64,000 nucleotides of DNA from the NCBI GenBank assembly GCA_963170055.1, contig CAUJGJ010000263.1, forward strand, positions 1,773,900-1,837,899, read 5' to 3'. This document shows, piece by piece, positions 27,617 through 40,246 of this stretch; the stretch's first letter is position 1; each line of letters starts with the position of its first letter. The stretch comes from Halisarca cf. caerulea (lineage: Eukaryota > Porifera > Demospongiae > Chondrillida > Halisarcidae). Under the pieces are notes generated by a model. The model saw only the letters and a program-made list of their open reading frames with translations, was not told the origin of the DNA and made no database searches. The translations under genes were made by a program, and so were the position numbers.

Positions 27617-29586
27617 ATGGCTTCCAATCCTCTGCACATTTACTTTGCTGCTAGCATCAGGGCTGGTAGAGGTGATGCTGGCATCTATGAGAAACTAGTA
27701 AGCCTTCTCAAAGGATTTGGTTCAGTGTTGACAGAGCACGTTGGGTCCAGTAGGCTTGAAATTGAAGGCAAGACTGGCTAGTAAACATAATATACTTAGC
27801 TTCTGGCTGCAGTTGGCCATGGCCCCTGCCAGTAGTCTGTGTGAGGGTTTATCTGTCACTATCCAGGTGAAAACGACCTAAGTGATAAGGAGATACATGA
27901 CAGAGACATGGCATGGTTGATGAAGTCTGATGGTGAGCATCTTGGTCTTAGGTCTGAGCATACACTTCTGTAACCCCGCCCCCCATCCATCTCCCCCCAA
28001 TGCATGATGTTCAGTGCTTGTGGCAGAAGTGACACAGCCAAGCCTGGGAGTTGGTTATGAGATTGGGAGAGCTCTGGAACATAAGAAGCGAATCCTTTGT
28101 CTGTTCAGAGTGGACTCTGGAAGAAGTGAGTGAGTGACAGTGTAGGCCAAGTTGAAGGGCCAAGATGAAGGGCTGAGATGAAGGGCGGAAGTGAAGGGCG
28201 GAGGTGAAGGGCTGACTTGTAGGGTGGAGGTGTAGGGATGAGATGTAGGGCTGAGGTGAAGGGCTGAGGTGAAGGGATGAGGTGAAGGGATGAGGTGAAG
28301 GACTAAGGTGTAGGTCAAGGTGAGACTATGTTCAATTTCGTAGAGTGGGAACATATTCATTTTGGCATGAACATGACTGCATGGTTTGGTGCTATGTATA
28401 TAGAATTGAGTACAAATACTCCTTTCAAAAATAGCCTTCATTGCTAGCACCAGTTATAGTCTGACCATACTGTCTGTCTTAGCCAACTCAATCTCACTGA
28501 GCCATTTCCTTGGCTTCCTGGTGATGCCCACCACAGTAAGAAAGTATGGATCTGGCTACATTAGACCAAGCACCAATACCATAGGAAGATCTATGCTACA
28601 TATACCGCACACTAGCCTACTGCACACCAGCTTACCGCACACTAGCCTATCGCACACCAGCCTACCGCACACTAGCCTACTGCACACCAGCCTACCGCAC
28701 ACCAGCCTACCGCACACTACCGCACACCAGCCTACCGCACACTAGCCTACTGCACACCAGCCTACCGCACACTAGCCTACTGCACACCAGCCTACCGCAC
28801 ACCAGCCTACCGCACACTACCGCACACCAGCCTACCGCACACTAGCCTACTGCACACCAGCCTACCGCACACTAGCCTACCGCACACTAGCCTACCGCAC
28901 ACTACCCCACACTAGCCTACCGCACACTAGCCTACCCCACACTAGCCTACCTCACACTAGCCTACCTCACACTAGCCTAACTCACACTAGCCTAACTCGC
29001 ACTAGCCTACCCCATACTAGCCTACCGCACACTACCCCACACTAGCCTACCCCACACCAGCCTACCGTACACTACCGCACACCAGCCTACCGCACACTAG
29101 CCTACTGCACACCAGCCTACCGCACACTAGCCTACCGCACACTAGCCTATTGCACACCAGCCTACCGCACACTACCCCACACTAGCCTACCGCACACTAG
29201 CCTACCTCACATGCACTAGCCTACCCCACACCAGCCTACCCCACACTAGCCTAACTCTCACTAGCCTACCCCATACTAGCCTACCGCACACTACCCCACA
29301 CTAGCCTACCCCACACCAGCCTACCGCACACTACCCCACACCAGCCTACCCCACAATAGCCTACCCCACACTAGCCTACCCCACACTAGCCTACCTCACA
29401 CTAGCCTACCGCACACTAGCCTACCCCATACTAGCCTACCCCATACTTGTCTACTGCACAAGTTTGTGTCTAATCACAGGATTGTCAGCAATGGTTCGAG
29501 GAGCTGAGAAGGAAGGACTGGTGACTGTTGTTGACTACGAAGAGAAAGACCTTGAGAAAATTGTTAGAGAATATTTCAAAGCATGA
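27617..29586 (+). CDS. DNPH1: 5-hydroxymethyl-dUMP N-hydrolase DNPH1 (RCL)
   Basis: DNPH1 cleaves the N-glycosidic bond of deoxynucleoside 5'-monophosphates, clearing 5-hydroxymethyl-dUMP from the nucleotide pool. Four exons: 27617-27767, 27867-27932, 28015-28125, 29480-29586. They encode [13 protein letters not shown] (the phosphate-binding start, human LYFCGSIRGGRED), [43 protein letters not shown] (holding the conserved Glu of the family) and [12 protein letters not shown] with [14 protein letters not shown] near the end. Length is about 144 residues, near the family core. Intron 1 needs a GC donor (27768, gcaaga). Intron 3 holds an 860 bp minisatellite. It converges on SAYSD1 with 91 bp between stops. 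Confidence 0.95.
28150..28312. repeat. Minisatellite, about 15 bp unit
   Basis: Units such as GGCTGAGGTGAAGGG at the start of DNPH1 intron 3. Confidence 0.85.
28603..29460. repeat. Minisatellite, 15 bp unit
   Basis: About 57 copies of CCTACCGCACACTAG with point variants (ACCAG, CCCC) make up most of DNPH1 intron 3. Confidence 0.93.
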
Positions 29587-29677
29587 ACAGGCATAGGTGC
29601 AGTCGTGAAGAACACAAATACATGAGACATGAATGACGACCATTCATTGGACTATATATCTATTCCAACCACAAAAA

Positions 29678-30154
29678 TTATGTTTGAAATCGTATTTCTT
29701 TGTCAAACTGATCCGCAGTTAGAGTTCCGTCTAATCTCTTAAAATTCTTGTTGAATACAGAGTAAGCGCTGACGTCTCCTGCTTTCCGTCCCCCGCGGTT
29801 CATGCTCCTGTAGACGAAGTAGAAGGCGGACAATAGAACGTATACTGTACCAAGCCCGCAGTAAATAAACCCAGCGAACAAGCCCAACCAAACGAGGGAT
29901 TTGAGGACCAGACTTTGATATGACGTTAAATAGCTCGCAGTTCTTCCACTAGTACTGGTAATTTCTTGTCCCGAGTTTTGTCTTGGTCCAGGCTTAGGTA
30001 AAGCTGTAGGAGTCGATGGATACTCGTTTTCTATCCTATTTCCAAGGACCTGCTCTGAATTGTCTTCTGTATTAGCCAAGGTATTAGCGGGCTGACGGCT
30101 GTACTTGTCGGAACGATATTTGGCCAACCTAAGGCGGACATCTTCCATGGCCAT
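29678..30154 (-). CDS. SAYSD1: SAYSvFN domain-containing protein 1 (SAYSD1)
   Basis: SAYSD1 is a small ER membrane protein that senses the ubiquitin-like UFM1 mark on stalled ribosomes at the translocon. This is one uninterrupted frame of 158 residues. The ATG chosen (30152-30154) gives MAMEDVRLRLAKYRSDKY; the next, at 30148, is also possible, as human starts MEQRLAEFRA. Two hydrophobic segments lie at about residues 80-115 (KSLVWLGLFAGFIYCGLG, then VYVLLSAFYFVYRSM). The naming motif SAYSVFN is followed by GTLTADQFDKEIR (human GTLTAEQLEREL). No intron is seen, unlike its neighbours. Confidence 0.94.
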   Translation of the reverse strand: MAMEDVRLRLAKYRSDKYSRQPANTLANTEDNSEQVLGNRIENEYPSTPTALPKPGPRQNSGQEITSTSGRTASYLTSYQSLVLKSLVWLGLFAGFIYCGLGTVYVLLSAFYFVYRSMNRGGRKAGDVSAYSVFNKNFKRLDGTLTADQFDKEIRFQT

Positions 30155-30651
<497 letters not shown>

Positions 30652-33600
30652 TTAAAGTGGAGAAGTTACTTCTCGCATTTGAAAGCTCTCCAAAGGGTCC
30701 TTCCTCTTGAGTGACCGTGTGTACGAGAAGTAGTTCCCTGGACCTGACTTGAACACTTCGCCTGCATGAGGGACACACAGGTAAAACAGCAGCTAATAAC
30801 TACACCCATGTAAACACCACACCCCCTACACATCTTACCAGTGTACAGCCACACCCACTACACATCTTACCAATGTATAGCCACACCCACTCCACATCTT
30901 ACCAGTGTGCACCCACTACACATCTTACCAGTGTGCACCCACTACACATCTTACCAGTGTGCAACCACACCCACTACACATCTTACCAGTGTGCAACTAC
31001 ACCCACTCCACATCTTACCAATGTATAGCCACACCCACTCCACATCTTACCAGTGTGCACCCACTACACATCTTACCAGTGTGCAACCACACCCACTACA
31101 CATCTTACCAGTGTGCAGCCACACCCACTCCACATCTTACCAGTGTGCAGCCACACCCACTCCACATCTTACCAGTGTGCAGCCACACCCACTCCACATC
31201 TTACCAGTGTGCAACCACACCCACTCCACATCTTACCAGTGTGCAACTACACCCACTCCACATCTTACCAATGTATAGCCACACCCACTACACATCTTAC
31301 CAGTGTGCACCCACTACACATCTTACCAGTGTGCAACCACACCCACTACACATCTTACCAGTGTGCAACTACACCCACTCCACATCTTACCAATGTATAG
31401 CCACACCCACTCCACATCTTACCAGTGTGCACCCACTACACATCTTACCAGTGTGCAACCACACCCACTACACATCTTACCAGTGTGCAGCCACACCCAC
31501 TCCACATCTTACCAGTGTGCAGCCACACCCACTCCACATCTTACCAGTGTGCAGCCACACCCACTCCACATCTTACCAGTGTGCAACCACACCCACTCCA
31601 CATCTTACCAGTGTGCAACTACACCCACTCCACATCTTACCAATGTATAGCCACACCCACTCCACATCTTACCAGTGTGCACCCACTACACATCTTACCA
31701 GTGTGCACCCACTACACATCTTACCAGTGTGCAACCACACCCACTACACATCTTACCAGTGTGCAACCACACCCACTCCACATCTTACCAGTGTGTACAG
31801 CCACACCCACTCCACATCTTACCAGTGTGCAGCCACACCCACTCCACATCTTACCAGTGTGCAACTACACCCACTACACATCTTACCAGTGTGCAACCAC
31901 TCCACATCTTACCAGTGTACAGCCACACCCACTCCACATCTTACCAGTGTGTACAGCCACACCCACTCCACATCCTGCAAGTGTACTGCCACACCCACAG
32001 CTCAAACCTTTAATATAAAGCCACACCCACTACACACCCTACCAACGTAAAGCCACACCCACTACACACCTTATCAACATACAGCCACTCCCACTACACA
32101 CCCTACCAAGTTACAGCCACACCCATTACACACCCTATCAGCATACAGCTACACCCACTACACACCATCTTCACTGAGAGTGGTACAGACCAACTTCTTC
32201 TCTTTCGGATTCGATTCAAAGGGCATTTTAGTTCCTGTGGACACAGTAGGGAAGAAGGGTAACTGGGGAATTAGACACACCGATAATGTCAGCTGACACA
32301 CCCACAATATCACCAAACACACCCACAACAGTGTTAGGGGTAACTAAATATCGAAGCAATATATTACATATTACTATTGCAGGAATTAAGTAATATAACT
32401 GAATACCTGTCTTGCAACTAGTAATATATTACAATTAGCTCTGTGGTGATGAATAAGTTTGTGGCTATAGTAAAGGCTATAAGTGAAAGAAGAGCTTCTG
32501 TCATCAAGGACGACAGAATTGTTAGTGAGATGGTCACATTATAAGTGAACTTTAACACCCTAAAGGTGAACATAAACATAGCATGCAATCATTGAATGTA
32601 TAAATCAAACTTGGCCATTCACAAAACAAATGTAGTAGATTTCACAACCAAGAATTTTCACTGGGAGGCAACTTGGAGGTAGTTTGCAGGAGCAAATGTA
32701 ATCTATAATATTATTACTAGTTACATTTATTATTGAGTAATATGTAACTGTAACGGATTACAAGTTTTCATAGTAATATGTAATGAGATTACTTTCCAAA
32801 AGTAACGACTCCAACACTGCCCACAATATCACTAAACACACCCACTATACACACCTTCCTCTGTGGTCCAGCAGTACATAGGTGCCTCCTCCCCTGCCCT
32901 CTGTCGTCGAAGCTTGGTTTCCTGCAGGTTAAGTTCCCCCACACATCGTCCTATCATAGCATCCATCATGGCTGCCTGAAGGACAGAGACGAAACTTTTC
33001 AATGTGATTCAATGTCCATCATGCAGTCAAGCCTCCTACCTGTCTGGAGTATATAGGGAGTCTTTTGACAACTTTAACCTCTTCTCCTTGGGTGGGCTTC
33101 TCCACTGAATCCCATTCCAACCACAAACAACTGAAGTACGTCTCTCCCTCTTGTTCTGGCTCTGTCAATTCCCATGACAACAGGTTGTATGGGAGGGACA
33201 GCATTATGTGCTAATGGACAATAACAAAAATGAATAAGATCATGTTCAGGGTGAGGGTGTGTGCTAGGGGTGAGGGTGTGTGCCAGGGGTGAGGGTGTGT
33301 GCTAGGGGTGAGGGTGTGTGCTAGGGGTGAGGGTGTGTGCCAGGGGTGAGGGTGTGTGCTAGGGGTGAGGGTGTGTGCTAGGGGTGAGGGTGTGTGCCAG
33401 GGGTGAGGGTGTGTGCTAGGGGTGAGGGTGTGTGCTAGGGGTGAGGGTGTGTGCTAGGGGTGAGTGTGTGTGCCAGGGGTGAGGGTGTGTGCCGGGGTGA
33501 GGGAGTGTAAGGAGTGACATGCAAAACAAGCTTACACACACCCTGGGGAGGGAATCCTCCATGATGTACACTCCCTCTGTGTTGATGGCTACAACAACTG

Positions 33601-36384
33601 GTCTGTCCTTCAGTGTTGGGAGCAGAGCTTGAACAAGATTCATTTTGCGGGCAATTTGGCCATTGAAGAAGACGGATCTAAAACAATTGTAAGAAAAAAC
33701 TAGGACTCAATAGACGGAGCTCATGTACATATGAAATCTACATGTGTGACCACACCTACATGTGTGACCACACCTACATGTGTGACCACACCTACATGTG
33801 TGACCACACCTACCTGTGACCACACCTACCTGCGACCACACCTACCTGTGACCACACCCACCTGTGTGACCACATCTACATTTGTGATGAACAGCTCAAG
33901 CTAGTGAGCATGGACAGACCACGTTATGTACACGGAGGTGTTCTTTCCTCACCCGTAGTACTCCTTAGCACGGCACCTCTGCAGGTAGTACTGCATGAGG
34001 TCAGTGATGGGAGGGGAGACACCAGACTCATCAGTTGAAGGGACAAATCTACGGTAAGTAGCCTCAAATGCACTGGCCAATCGCTGCTCCATGGGAGGAT
34101 CTGAAGACTTGGACAAGACCTTTGTAAGAGTGGACTTCTTTGTTGGCAGAAGATGATGAGGAAGGTACTCTCCCAGCTTGTTTCTACAGCAGTAGAGCAC
34201 TCACTGTAACACCAGTAACACCAGTCACATGATACACACACACCAGTCACAAGATACACACACACCAGTCACATGATACACACACACCAGTCACAAGATA
34301 CACACACACCAGTCATAAGATACACACACCAGTCACAAGATACACACACCAGTCACATGATACACACACACTAGTCACATGATACACACACACCAGTCAC
34401 ATGATACACACACACTAGTCACATGATACACACACACCAGTCACATGATACACACACCAGTCATGAACATACCAATCATGTAAGTGCAGCTAACTTGATT
34501 CCTCGCTACACAGGGTGTACGTATGCCACTATCCCTCTCCTCACACACCAACACAGTAGATGGTACACACAGAATATCCAAAAAGACTGACCTGAAAAAC
34601 TGTCCTTGAAAGTTCTGTGGACCTCCCTTCCCATAGAGGCTTACAGCTGCTTGGATCCCAGCCAACTCCAAGTACTCATCATCAGACATTGGATAACGCT
34701 CATTTACCACATTGAACACAGCCTACAGAGCAGCCCAACACACAGTACATAAGCAGCCCAGCACACAGTACATGAGCAGCCCAGCACAGAGTACATGAGC
34801 AGCCCAGCACACAGTACATGAGCAGCCCAGTACACAGTACATGAGCAGCCCAGCACACAGTACACGAGCAGCCCAGCACAGAGTACATGAGCAGCCCAAC
34901 ACACAGTACATGAGCAGCCCAGCACACAGTACATGAGCAGCCCAGTACACAGTACATGAGCAGCCCAGTACACAGTACATGAGCAGCCCAGCACACAGTA
35001 CATGAGCAGCCCAGTACACAGTACATGAGCAGCCCAGCACACAGTACATGAGCAGCCCAGCACAGAGTACATGAGCAGCCCAGTACACAGTACATAAGCA
35101 GCCCAGTACACAGTACATGAACAGCCCAACACACAGTACATGAGCAGCCCAACACACAGTACATGAGCAGCCCAGCACACAGTACATGAGCAGCCCAACA
35201 CACAGTACATGAGCAGCCCAACACAGAGTACATGAGCAGCCCAACACACAGTACATGAGCAGCCCAGCACAGAGTACATGAGCAGCCCAGCACACAGTAC
35301 ATGAGCAGCCCAACACACAGTACATGAGCAGCCCAACACACAGTACATGAGCAGCCCAACACAGAGTACATGAGCAGCCCAGTACACAGTACATGAGCAG
35401 CCCAACACACAGTACATGAGCAGCCCAACACACAGTACATGAGCAGCCCAGCACACAGTACATGAGCAGCCCAGCACAGAGTACATGAGCAGCCCAACAC
35501 ACAGTACATGAGCATCCCAGCACAGAGTACATGAGCAGCCCAACACACAGTATATGAGCAGCCCAACACACAGTACATGAGCAGCCCAACACACAGTACA
35601 TGAGCAGCCCAACACACAGTACACAGTGTTCTAGCCAGAAAATAACCGAAGAGCGGGGGGAGGGGAGGTAGAGGAAGGGTTGACACTGCTATTTTTGCCC
35701 TATAGTTAGCTTCTGTGGTTGTTGTATTAAAAAAGACTTGTGTCATTGTACATGTGTACTTAGCTATGCTAGTACATGTGTACTTAGCTATGCTACTGCA
35801 TATGAAATATAAAGAGGATTAAAAAGTATAGCGCTGTGGGGCGCCGCTCTTTAGCTCTTTAGCTAGAACACTGAGTACATGAGCAGCCCAGCACACAGTA
35901 CATGAGCAGCCCAGCACAGAGTACATGAACAGCCCAGTACACAGTACACAGACTTGAGAGGAAAGAAGTCTAGTGCACCAACCCTGTGCACATGGAGTGC
36001 AGTAGATGGTTCTTTTTGGGACACCTTGGGACCAGAATGGGCTGTCTTTATTATTGTGTCCTTATTTTAGGTTTGAGGCTGTACTGCTGCAAAGTAGAGT
36101 GAATCACTTCGCTCCAGTTACATGTGTCAATAATAGAGGGCCGTCCACAAGTGAGGGGGATCAGTGATGGAGGGGTATCAGAGATTGAAAGGTGTGGTTT
36201 AGAGGGGTTCCAGAGTGTGACATAAAATGGAAGAAATGATCTGGTATGCTAGACTAAGAGCAAAGTATGTAGGTTAGGTTCACCACTTTCCATTGCTATG
36301 GTAACACATAGCAACACTTGAAAGGCTAGCCACCTCCTACATACGGTCACCATACCGCTGGAAGCCACCTACACGCACACACAT

Positions 36385-36416
<32 letters not shown>

Positions 36417-39400
36417 CTAACACTTACTTCAATATAAAGATAGCGAATGACCTTTTCATCTTTGATCTGTCAAGACCAAGTGAAAAGTTATAGATGAAAA
36501 ACACAATCACAAGTGAACCACACCTTCCGCTCATCCTTGAGAAGGAAGAAGGCATTTCTTCTGAAGGACAGTAAAGGCGTGTCTGTTGGACAATACTCGG
36601 TAGTCATGGACGGTTAGAGACACACCCACATAGTTGACCACACCCACCTGTATGAATAGTGTCATAATCTGCCATTGTGTACTCTGTCAACAAATCACTC
36701 CATTTCTTGTACAGTCTACACGGCAAGTGTCTGTCCTTGAGCTGGATGGCTGGAGGGAACCAAGACACAGTATACACTTTACAGGGAAGGGGGAGTTCTT
36801 ACTCTATGGGGAAGGGGGAGTTCTTACTCTACAGGGAAGGGGGAGTTCTTACTCTATGGGGAAGGGGGAGTTCTTACTCTACAGGGAAGGGGGAGTTCTT
36901 ACTCTATGGGGAAGGGGGAGTTCTTACTCTACAGGGAAGGGGGAGTTCTTACTCTACAGGGAAGGGGGAGTTCTTACTCTACAGGGAAGGGGAGTTCTTA
37001 CTCTACAGGGAAGGGGGAGTTCTTACTCTACAGGGAAGGGGGAGTTCTTACTCTACAGGGAAAGGGGAGTTCTTACTCTATGGGGAAGGGGGAGTTCTTA
37101 CTCTATGGGGAAGGGGGAGTTCTTACTCTATGGGGAAGGGGGAGTTCTTACTCTACAGGGAAGGGGGAGTTCTTACTCTATGGGGAAGGGGGAGTTCTTA
37201 CTCTACAGGGAAGGGGGAGTTCTTACTCTACAGGGAAGGGGGAGTTCTTACTCTATGGGGAAGGGGGAGTTCTTACTCTATGGGGAAGGGGGAGTTCTTA
37301 CTCTATGGGGAAGGGGGAGTTCTTACTCTATGGGGAAGGGGGCAGGGGTGTAGCCAGGAATTCAAAAAAGGGGGGGGGGGCAAAGACATGAGCAAATTTG
37401 TGGTCACGCCCACTGTAAGTAGCAGGCTTCTACTCCATGAAATGGCTGCCCCACACGCTAGTTATATAGAGAGATAAAGCGACTCAAAAGTGTAGTTTAG
37501 AATCTTTCAAAGCTCTCTTTAAGGAGAAAATCAATACAATTCTTTTCAAGTTTCCTGGAAAATTTTCTGACTTTGGGAGTAAAGTAAGGAGTTACATGTT
37601 CTTATTTAAAACGATCAAAATAATTTTTGATTGTGAAATTCTGAAAAAGGGGGGGCATTTGCCCTTTTTGCACCCCCTTGCTACGCCCCTGGGGGAGTTC
37701 TTACTCTAACAGGGAAGGGGCAGTTCTTACTCTATGGGATGGGGCATAACAGCAGCTTGCAAGCAAGCTTTCACTGCAGAGAAGTTGCTCTGCCAGAAGA
37801 AATCCTTGAGTGAAACTGATACAGAAGCTTAGGAAACGTTTTCGGAACATTTAGGACTAAATATGCCAATGTTGATGATTCTGGTGATTACCAAGATTTT
37901 AAGCTGTTCACAGAGAAACTATTATTGAGAGAATTAAAGCCTCAATGAAGCCCTGCAAACTTCAAAACTAAACCTTTGTGCTAGCACCGAATAGCAGGCA
38001 CCGACTACATAGGCAACCCCATCCAAAGGAATTAGGGCTAGGTTTAGAGTGTTAACTATAGGAATAGGCCACACCTCCCAGTAGCTCACACCCCTCTCCG
38101 CACCTCCCAGTAGCTCACACCCCTCTCCGCACATCCCAGTAGCTCACACCCCTCTCCGCACATCCCAGTAGCTCACACCCCTCTCCGCACCTCCCAGCAG
38201 CTCACACCCCTCTCCGCACCTCCCAGTAGCTCACACCCCTCTCCGCACCTCCCAGTAGCTCACACCCCTCTCCACACCTCCCAGTAGCTCACACCCCTCT
38301 CCACACCTCCCAGTAGCTCACACCCCTCTCTGCACCTCACACCCCTCTCTGCACCTCCCAGCAGCTCACACCCCTCTCCGCACCTCCCAGTAGCTCACAC
38401 CCCTCTCCGCACCTCCCAGTAGCTCACACCCCTCTCCACACCTCCCAGCAGCTCACACCCCTCTCTGCACCTCCCAGCAGCTCACACCCCTCTCCGCACC
38501 TCCCAGCAGCTCACACCCCTCTCCGCACCTCCCAGCAGCTCACACCCCTCTCCGCACCTCCCAGTAGCTCCACACTTCCCAGCAGCTCAAACCCCCTGCA
38601 CACCTCCCAGCAGCTCACACCCCACTCCACACCTCCCAGCAGCTTACACCCCTCTTCATACCTTCCAATGTCACCCCGCCCAGGACCCTCATACCTCTCC
38701 CCCTAGTCCCACATAGTGACACCCACTTCTCTAGTCCCCCCTCTCCCCCCCCCAAAAAAAAATCTGGTGAGATTGTGTTGGCTATCCTCAGAATTCATCC
38801 TGACGTCTCACCACCGCCATCATTTCTCCTCCTCCTCCCTCTCGGGCCCCCTTCCTAACGCCTCACCCCTCCCCCCTTCCTGACCCATCACCCCTCACCT
38901 CATGCCCCCACCCCCACCCCTCATCCAACACACCAACTCACACAGCTGTGGAGATGTTAACCAGATAGCAAACACATCACTGTAGTCTTGGCTGATCTCC
39001 ATTTTGTCAAGGACATCACATTTCACGCTCCCGGCAGATGTTCGCATACCATCCTCACCCGTCACCTCTATTCCCTCACTACCTTGCTCCACTGTCCACA
39101 CCACCAACTTTACAGCTAAGGAACGTGTAGTAAGACACACATTGTACCATCGGCACTCTATACGGTGTAGAGTGTAGTATCTAGGGTACCGAAGTTATTG
39201 ACTCATGATCACTGACGCGTACGCGTACGGCGACAGAGTATAGGCCAGGACCTCAAGCGGACAGGGACGTGCACCTGAAGGGTCACTGGTGTTGGCACAA
39301 TGTAACACGATGGGAAACGCTATGGACAGTAACAGTGCGTGTGCCCTCCGAAATCTGGGTCACATAGTCAATCACAAACCCAAATACCGAACTAACGTTT

Positions 39401-39484
39401 CGATTTCTTCGGTTTACTGGAAGAACTCTTCGCCAAGCGCTGCCCATCACTAGCCTCCAAACTGGACGGCTTCTCACTAGCCAT
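30652..39484 (-). CDS. FRMD8: FERM domain-containing protein 8 (FRMD8/iTAP)
   Basis: FRMD8 binds iRhom proteins and stabilises the sheddase complex with ADAM17 at the cell surface. Start 39482-39484 (exon 1 39397-39484, MASEKPSSLEASDG). FERM blocks in order: DYSDVFAIWLTSPQL (near 38960; human DVFALWLVSPLL), LKDRHLPCRLYKKWSDLLTE (near 36710), LLSFRRNAFFLLKDERKI (near 36560), EKVIRYLYIE (near 36440), YLELAGIQAAVSLYGKGGPQ (near 34640), LMQYYLQRCRAKEYYG (near 33970), RPVVVAINTEGVYIMEDSLP (near 33575) and a PH-like block with WLEWDSVEKP and LPIYSRQ (33040-33200). The tail ends KRKDPLESFQMREVTSPL, stop 30652-30654. The introns hold eight minisatellites and three transposon remnants, so most of this 8.8 kb gene is repeat. 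Minor exon edges are approximate. Confidence 0.93.
30808..32165. repeat. Minisatellite, 32 bp unit with 372 bp higher-order period
   Basis: About 45 units built on CACATCTTACCAGTGTGCAA with CCACACCCACTC. Blocks of variants recur with a spacing of 372 bp (for example 31053 and 31425, 31303 and 31675). Because 32 is not a multiple of 3 and the units lack stops, all forward frames stay open for hundreds of codons; this is not a gene. Confidence 0.92.
32329..32819. mobile_element. Non-autonomous hAT-like transposon
   Basis: Left end CAGTGTTAGGGGTAACTA; right end, read in inverse, CAGTGTTGGAGTCGTTAC. Both flanks carry CCCACAA (32322-32328 and 32820-32826), a perfect 7-bp duplication; hAT elements usually leave 8. 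The interior is AT-rich with repeated AGTAATATGTAA and no open frame. It lies in an FRMD8 intron. Confidence 0.82.
33243..33505. repeat. Minisatellite, 20 bp unit
   Basis: About 13 copies of GTGTGTGCTAGGGGTGAGGG in an FRMD8 intron. Confidence 0.93.
33733..33880. repeat. Minisatellite, 18 bp unit
   Basis: Units of TGTGTGACCACACCTACA; each unit holds the inverted motif TGTG...CACA. Confidence 0.88.
34211..34456. repeat. Minisatellite, 20-22 bp unit
   Basis: Units of ACCAGTCACATGATACACAC next to an FRMD8 exon. Confidence 0.9.
34733..35950. repeat. Minisatellite, 23 bp unit, split by a transposon
   Basis: About 40 units of ACAGTACATGAGCAGCCCAG plus CAC lie at 34733-35623 and resume at 35874-35950. 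The gap is the element at 35624-35873. Frames across it look like Cys/Trp-rich repeat proteins but are by-products. Confidence 0.93.
35624..35873. mobile_element. MITE inserted in the 23 bp minisatellite
   Basis: A 250 bp segment with ends CAGTGTTCTAGCCAGAAA and, in inverse, CAGTGTTCTAGCTAAA. AGTACA flanks both sides (35618-35623 and 35874-35879); the intact unit has it once. The ends look hAT-like, and no frame is present. Confidence 0.8.
36779..37342. repeat. Minisatellite, 26 bp unit
   Basis: About 21 units of GAGTTCTTACTCTATGGGGA plus AGGGGG in an FRMD8 intron. The array resumes briefly at 37692-37735 beyond the inserted element. Confidence 0.93.
37343..37691. mobile_element. hAT-like MITE inserted in the 26 bp minisatellite
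   Basis: Left end CAGGGGTGTAGCCAGG and inverse right end CAGGGGCGTAGCAAGGGG. Its 349 bp carry no frame. A target duplication cannot be judged because the flanks are G-rich repeat. Confidence 0.75.
38068..38660. repeat. Minisatellite, 29 bp unit
   Basis: About 20 units of CTCACACCCCTCTCCGCACC plus TCCCAGTAG, then C-rich degenerate sequence to about 38930, in FRMD8 intron 2. Confidence 0.92.
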
Positions 39485-39624
39485 CTTAGGAGGACTAACA
39501 GAACTAGTGCTGATGAAGACGAATCGTTCCTATCTCCGTATAGATCGAGGCGGGATGGAGACCGAAGGACTCCAATAAATGAAATTCACAGCTAGCACTC
39601 ATACACGTGATTATCATGTGACTT

Positions 39625-39983
39625 CTAATCCGGTTCATCTCCTTTTCCAGAAGCACGATGCTGCAGGACGATGGAAGACAATAAAGACAGATTAACGTGA
39701 GCAGTATTAGTAGTAGAACTGTCACACATTGTTCAAATAGCAGATCAGGAGAAAGGTATGTGTTCCCATTCCATTTGACAGAAATACCACATTTACATGC
39801 ACACCCACACATGTGCACACACACACACACACATGCATACACCCACACACATGCACACACCCACACACATGCACACACTCACACCCACATGCACATGCAC
39901 ACACGCGCATGCATACACACACATGCACATGCACACACGCATGTGCACGTTTACACACACATGCCCATGCACACACACACGTG

Positions 39984-40031
<48 letters not shown>

Positions 40032-40032
40032 T

Positions 40033-40099
<67 letters not shown>

Positions 40100-40100
40100 T

Positions 40101-40174
<74 letters not shown>

Positions 40175-40197
40175 ACACAGACACACACACACACACA

Positions 40198-40246
<49 letters not shown>

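Noticed and set aside
28603..29460. A CRISPR-like or centromeric array
   Set aside because: Units are only 15 bp, have no spacers, and lie in an intron of an animal gene.
30905..32050. 381-codon plus-strand open frame
   Set aside because: It is entirely a 32 bp minisatellite inside an FRMD8 intron, and all three forward frames are open.
34700..35746. Cys/Trp-rich repeat frames of about 290-350 codons on the minus strand
   Set aside because: By-product of the 23 bp minisatellite, open in three frames; no start context or splice support.
36634..37477. Repeat protein-like frames (SSYSMGKGEFLLY)
   Set aside because: Translation of the 26 bp array; the real FRMD8 exons run on the other strand on both sides.
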